Origin: a virus
Direction: 5' to 3' (one strand)
Length of the DNA: 25,517 nt
Virus record (IMG/VR): IMGVR_UViG_3300025138_000316
Coordinates: 1-25,517 of that record
How positions within the stretch are numbered: position 1 is the first letter of the stretch; each line of letters starts with the position of its first letter. Positions 22,561 through 25,517 of this stretch are shown here, piece after piece. The notes below the pieces were generated by a model. It saw only the letters and a program-made list of their open reading frames with translations, had not been told where the DNA came from and made no database searches. The position numbers and the translations under genes are program-made.

Positions 22561-23318
22561 TATAGTAACTCCTTAAGTCTTTCAATGTCAGACTCTACAC
22601 GATACTTTATGTCATCGTCAAGCCTGAATGCTATAGTAGTTACCCCTGTCCACTCCTCTATCTCTCGTCTGTACTTCAAGGTCTTGTGTGTAGCATCAGG
22701 ATCTAACGCTACTATGATCTGAGAATAATCTCCTAAGTGTGACATATGTGCCGCACTCAAAGACGTACCAAGAATAGCCATACCTGTGAACCCTAGCTTG
22801 GCTACAGTGATGGCACTGATGACATCCTCAACTACCACCACAGTCTCACCTGTACCAGCAACAAAGTAGTCAGCCTTGCCAGTGTAGCGTAGCCACTTAG
22901 GGTTGCCGCCCTGCAATGCCCTGCCTACAGCATCAATCATTACACCCTTGTGAAAGATAGGAAACACAGCACGTGTATCTTTAAGGTCAAACATCAGCCC
23001 CTGATCCCACAAGTCCCACTTGTCTCTGAACTCATCTAAGCCATCACCACTCTTTACCATATGCTCTGGTATATTCATGGCCTCAATCTTAGGTTTAGCT
23101 TTAGGTATATCTTTCATCCTAGCCTCTATGTCAGCAGCAGTCATACCTACAGTATGGATGCCCTGTATCTTACAGCCTAGCTTGTAACAGTTATACACTA
23201 CCGCACCACCTGACTTGTGTGCAGTAAAAGTATTCTTACCACCACAGTCAGGGCAGTCACCCCTTACAGTGTCACCCTCACTCAAGTCTAAGTCATCTAT
23301 GTATTTATCCATACTCAT
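22560..23318 (-). CDS. DnaG/T7-type DNA primase, zinc-binding plus TOPRIM, no helicase domain
   Basis: A 252-residue protein with the order of the T7 gp4 primase half. Zinc ribbon: C22-x2-C25 (CPDCGGKNTF), C44 and C49 (YNCYKLGCK). TOPRIM fold: VVVVEDVISAI (E164) and IIVALDPDATHK (D206, D208), the metal-binding acidic residues, with GRALQGGNPKWLRY typical of the RNA polymerase region. It makes RNA primers for the lagging strand. The helicase is encoded separately at 19820-21043, so the two parts fused in T7 gp4 are split here. RBS AAGGA six bases before ATG. Confidence 0.9.
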   Translation of the reverse strand: MSMDKYIDDLDLSEGDTVRGDCPDCGGKNTFTAHKSGGAVVYNCYKLGCKIQGIHTVGMTAADIEARMKDIPKAKPKIEAMNIPEHMVKSGDGLDEFRDKWDLWDQGLMFDLKDTRAVFPIFHKGVMIDAVGRALQGGNPKWLRYTGKADYFVAGTGETVVVVEDVISAITVAKLGFTGMAILGTSLSAAHMSHLGDYSQIIVALDPDATHKTLKYRREIEEWTGVTTIAFRLDDDIKYRVESDIERLKELL

Positions 23319-23327
23319 TATATTTCC

Positions 23328-23570
23328 TTAATTGCCCATAATAATAGGCCGTATGGAGCAAAAGTTATAGGACACTCCATCTATTTCCCAATCATATGAT
23401 CCGTCTACAGATAAATCTATTTGATCATGCCCGTCTTTTTCATATGACCAAAACTCTATGCGGTCATGGAATGTTTCAGCAAAGTCAGTCTTTATTATTC
23501 TAAGATTAACAACTTCACCATCGTCATTAACTGCATCCCTTAGATGTATATACACATATTTACTTCTCAT
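23328..23570 (-). CDS. Small acidic protein, 80 residues, unknown function
   Basis: The ATG overlaps the recombinase stop (ATGA). The protein begins MRSKYVYIHLRDAVNDDGEVVNLRIIKTDF, continues with alternating strands and an aromatic-rich part (RIEFWSYEKDGHDQIDL, SYDWEIDGVSYNF) and ends IRPIIMGN. The pattern suggests an all-beta small domain. It lies between recombinase and primase and is not recognised. A recombination directionality factor would be small and near an integrase, but would normally be basic with a winged helix, which is not evident here. Confidence 0.6.
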   Translation of the reverse strand: MRSKYVYIHLRDAVNDDGEVVNLRIIKTDFAETFHDRIEFWSYEKDGHDQIDLSVDGSYDWEIDGVSYNFCSIRPIIMGN

Positions 23571-24493
23571 ATCAAGTCATCCTTTCTGTTAGATAGTGCC
23601 TTAGTAGCACCTGCCAGTGTGTTGACCAAGTAAGGTGTGACACTCTGAGGACTAGCGTGACCACTAACCTGCATGATACCCACCACATCAACACCACGCT
23701 CAACCATCTGTGTAATAGCTGTACGCCGTAAGTCCATAGCTGTCAAGCTAGTAGGCAAACCAGCCTCTTCTTTAACTTCATTGACTAAGCCACATATCTC
23801 ATGATCCTCATAGGGTGTGTATGCACCTGCTCTAGGCTCCACTCTAGGGGTGACATAGGGCTGGAACCCAAAGTCTTCTTTCTGCTGCTTGAGCATATCA
23901 ACCAAGCCGCCTTGTATAGGTAAGAATACACTCTCTCCACGCTTGCTTTGTTCTAGCTCCAACTGATTGCTATCTAGATCTAGGCTAGTCCAAGGAAGCA
24001 TACGCATGTCACCTACACGCTGCGCCCAGTGAAACGCCATGTGTACAATCAAGCCAATGCTACGCCACCGCCACTGATTGTAAGCAGTGTCAAGGAATAG
24101 TCTGACTTGAGGTGTAGTCCACTTGATTTTACGAGGCTTGGCTTTCTTGCGCTTGATAAGTGATACAGGATTACTCACCATAGCCTCATGCCTGATTGCT
24201 GTATTGATGACAATGCTAAGGCAAGTAGACATATAGTTAGCACTACGCACCCCATGATTTACCAGCCAGAAGTCATATGCAAAAGTAACATGCTTAAAAC
24301 GTATATCTTTTAGCTTGATGCCACCTAGCATACGTCCTGACTGTACTGTAGTAAGGCAAACAGCCTTTAGCTTTCTTTCGTAGTCGTACTGTGATTTGCC
24401 ACCTATAGCTGCGAAAGAAGGTGTACGCATGTATAAGTCACACGCCTTGCGTAGTGCATCTGTGTTCTTCATTTCAACAGCTTTAGTTGCCAT
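23567..24493 (-). CDS. int: Tyrosine recombinase / integrase
   Basis: A 308-residue protein with an N-terminal SAM-like core-binding part (residues 1-115) and a catalytic domain. Catalytic residues: R159 (WAQRVGDMRML), K184 (EQSKRGES), R256 (MDLRRTAIT), H279 (VSGHAS) and the nucleophile Y288 (TPYLV). The family's first histidine (HxLR) is M253 here, so the set is R-K-M-R-H-Y; substitutions at this position occur in active members. RBS AAGGAG eight bases before ATG. It is embedded in the early operon next to primase instead of at the end of a lysogeny module. No repressor and no recognisable att site or tRNA fragment was seen. It may integrate the phage or resolve genome multimers. Confidence 0.9.
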   Translation of the reverse strand: MATKAVEMKNTDALRKACDLYMRTPSFAAIGGKSQYDYERKLKAVCLTTVQSGRMLGGIKLKDIRFKHVTFAYDFWLVNHGVRSANYMSTCLSIVINTAIRHEAMVSNPVSLIKRKKAKPRKIKWTTPQVRLFLDTAYNQWRWRSIGLIVHMAFHWAQRVGDMRMLPWTSLDLDSNQLELEQSKRGESVFLPIQGGLVDMLKQQKEDFGFQPYVTPRVEPRAGAYTPYEDHEICGLVNEVKEEAGLPTSLTAMDLRRTAITQMVERGVDVVGIMQVSGHASPQSVTPYLVNTLAGATKALSNRKDDLI

Positions 24494-24512
24494 GTCGGTA
24501 GTCTCCTTGTAT

Positions 24513-24602
24513 TTAAAAAACGCCTACAGCCGCACATACAAATATTACAGCCATCATTACAAAACATAACCAGTATACTAACTGATTAAAAAAGTGGTTC
24601 AT
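24513..24602 (-). CDS. 29-residue single-span membrane peptide
   Basis: Read by hand in the gap before the recombinase. ATG at 24602 has AGGA about seven bases upstream and overlaps the preceding gene by 17 bases. The protein (MNHFFNQLVYWLCFVMMAVIFVCAAVGVF) is one hydrophobic helix. It could be a small membrane toxin-like or host-envelope-modifying peptide; too short for firm assignment. The lack of stops, hydrophobic pattern and RBS favour a gene. Confidence 0.5.
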   Translation of the reverse strand: MNHFFNQLVYWLCFVMMAVIFVCAAVGVF

Positions 24603-24771
24603 ACAGTGATCCTTTAGTTATACAGTCATTGATATGTTCAAGCTCAATACCTAGTGAATCACTATGATCAAACAAACCTTCCCACTGTGCTTCCTCAACA
24701 GCATCCATAAGACGCTGTCGCTCCTCTGATAAGGGAGTGAGGTGCTGAAGGTTAGGCTCACCTCTACGCAT
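24586..24771 (-). CDS. Small protein of unknown function, 61 residues
   Basis: The protein begins MRRGEPNLQHLTPLSEERQRLMDAVEEAQWEGLFDHSDSLG and ends GSLYEPLF. Mainly helical and acidic. It overlaps the preceding gene by eight bases; no clear Shine-Dalgarno sequence, so it probably depends on coupling. Its C-terminus overlaps the 29-residue membrane peptide. The 'LSEERQRLMDAVEEAQWEG' segment reads like a small helical hairpin; I do not recognise a family. Confidence 0.5.
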   Translation of the reverse strand: MRRGEPNLQHLTPLSEERQRLMDAVEEAQWEGLFDHSDSLGIELEHINDCITKGSLYEPLF

Positions 24772-25141
24772 CGTTCACACATGATGTGTTCATCGTAAAG
24801 GTAACACCTACCTCTGCGTCAGGCCAATGCTCATACGCTTTCTTCAGAGCATCTACAGTCTCAAGAACTCTCTCTAGCTTCTCTTCATCATCCCAATCCA
24901 ATTCATAACTGAATTGCAGAGGCACAACTGCAATTACTTCTTGGTGGTGATCATACTTGTAGTAATGCTCCGTGCCATCGTGGTGGGTAGTAGGTGAAGG
25001 CATGTAACCGTGCTTGTTAGGCTTGGTAGGCTTGTCTATCTCAGTACGATTATAGCAATCCTCATACACAGTTATCACTGCATCATGGAAAGAGTAAGTC
25101 TGGATCGTGTACTTCTTGTTTATTTCTATTCTAGTAGCCAT
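24764..25141 (-). CDS. Hypothetical phage protein, about 125 residues
   Basis: The frame extends to 25183 (GTG), with ATGs at 25153 and 25141. I prefer 25141 (MATRIEINKKY): AAAGGA sits 11 bases upstream, whereas at 25153 that sequence touches the ATG. The protein has a beta-rich start (YTIQTYSFHDAVITVYEDCYN), a His/Tyr/Pro-rich middle (HGYMPSPTTHHDGTEHYYKYDHHQE, possibly metal-binding) and an acidic helix (DDEEKLERVLETVDALKKAYEHW), then a final strand. Not recognised. Confidence 0.5.
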   Translation of the reverse strand: MATRIEINKKYTIQTYSFHDAVITVYEDCYNRTEIDKPTKPNKHGYMPSPTTHHDGTEHYYKYDHHQEVIAVVPLQFSYELDWDDEEKLERVLETVDALKKAYEHWPDAEVGVTFTMNTSCVNDA

Positions 25142-25184
25142 GTCTTCTGTCATCCTTTTGATTAAATGTGTAACCCCTGCCACC

Positions 25185-25212
25185 CATACAGTAGCAGAGG
25201 TATAGCTGTCAA
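25185..25212 (-). promoter_or_regulatory. Weak promoter candidate in a 67-base gap
   Basis: On the minus strand a perfect -35 box TTGACA (25212-25207) overlaps the stop of the 80-residue gene. Sixteen bases later is TGTATG (25190-25185), only three of six matches to TATAAT. It stands about 45 bases upstream of the 125-residue gene. The gap holds nothing else that I can recognise. Confidence 0.22.
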
Positions 25213-25436
25213 CCAGCGAAGTGTCGGATCAACCGCCCACTGTTCCTGTTTGATTTAGTCTCAATGTAGACAGTACGCTTGAAGAAGTGCAGCGCAGTCA
25301 TAGAGCTAAGACGCTCAATCTTGACACCACGGCTCTTGAACTTGCGGCGGCGGGTCAAGCCCTTGATGCCCAAGAAGTTGAAACGGCATCCATAGGTACG
25401 GTCATTGAGAGGCTTAGTGGCGATAATTGCAAACAT
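25209..25436 (-). CDS. Small basic protein, 75 residues, unknown function
   Basis: I chose the ATG at 25436, which has GAGGA eight bases upstream; a start at 25451 would add MRTTN and overlap this site. The protein is very basic (MFAIIATKPLNDRTYGCRFNFLG, then GLTRRRKFKSRGVKIERLS, then FFKRTVYIETKSNRNSGRLIRHFAG), which suggests contact with nucleic acid or with acidic host factors. First gene of the visible minus-strand operon, close to a 15-bp palindrome, so it is likely expressed early. Function unknown. Confidence 0.55.
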   Translation of the reverse strand: MFAIIATKPLNDRTYGCRFNFLGIKGLTRRRKFKSRGVKIERLSSMTALHFFKRTVYIETKSNRNSGRLIRHFAG

Positions 25437-25455
25437 GTTAGTAGTCCTCATTAGT

Positions 25456-25470
25456 GTAGGATGATCCTAC
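25456..25470. promoter_or_regulatory. 15-bp inverted repeat near the start of the early operon (operator candidate)
   Basis: GTAGGAT-G-ATCCTAC is a perfect inverted repeat of seven bases around one central base. It is 20 bases upstream of the likely start codon (25436) of the first visible minus-strand gene and could be a repressor operator. As RNA it could form only a five-base stem with a five-base loop. The remaining bases to 25517 hold no gene I can support. Confidence 0.35.
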
Positions 25471-25517
25471 GTTAAGTTAAAAGTTGATATGAAAGGCTTA
25501 CCTGTGTCACTGCGTTA

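Noticed and set aside
24777-24789. Short palindrome ACACATGATGTGT
   Set aside because: It lies within coding sequence, is AT/GT-rich and short; could easily be chance.
23567-25517. Attachment site or tRNA gene near the recombinase
   Set aside because: I looked for T-loop-like GGTTCRA sequences and cloverleaf pairing and saw none; attP cannot be assigned without the host sequence.

Overview
This window is part of a tailed double-stranded DNA bacteriophage genome. The gene content (family A DNA polymerase with a zinc-finger insertion, separate TOPRIM primase and DnaB-like helicase, class II ribonucleotide reductase, ThyX, MazG-like pyrophosphohydrolase, endonuclease I, Cas4-like exonuclease, large internal virion proteins) resembles marine podoviruses of the HMO-2011 type, described on SAR116 and Roseobacter-like alphaproteobacteria. 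That assignment comes from memory of families and was not tested by a search. No terminase, portal, capsid or RNA polymerase gene is present, so this is only part of the genome.

Layout: positions 1-11266 are a plus-strand late module. It holds a 5'-truncated tail fibre with ten-residue repeats, a tail assembly chaperone-like protein, three small membrane or exported proteins (lysis or envelope candidates), then virion proteins: an alanine-rich coiled-coil protein with 11-residue repeats, a lytic transglycosylase, two unrecognised proteins and a 1203-residue internal protein. Positions 11322-25451 are a minus-strand early/replication module read toward the centre. From its upstream end it holds small genes, a tyrosine recombinase, primase, small genes, ThyX, helicase, polymerase, a candidate ssDNA-binding protein, Cas4-like exonuclease, endonuclease I, small genes, MazG, B12-dependent RNR and endonuclease VII. 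The genes are tightly packed, many with TAATG or ATGA overlaps. Seven short genes or ORFs (21 to 57 codons) were read by hand: 2159-2224, 14513-14686, 21043-21216, 21209-21364, 22048-22200, 22193-22348 and 24513-24602.

The modules converge on a short intergenic segment (11267-11321). It carries a bidirectional terminator hairpin and, right beside it, a perfect 16-bp palindrome TGTTTCACGTGAAACA. This equals the canonical bacterial chromosomal parS site bound by ParB. No parA or parB gene is in the window. The most interesting hypothesis here is that the phage recruits the host ParB/SMC partition machinery to its own DNA through this one site. The nearest gene is a 67-codon minus-strand gene with its own good promoter candidate.

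Working together: RNR, ThyX and MazG supply or clean the dNTP pool; primase, helicase, polymerase and the putative SSB replicate DNA; the Cas4-like exonuclease and two different junction-resolving nucleases handle recombination, host DNA breakdown or pre-packaging debranching; the recombinase could support lysogeny or genome resolution.
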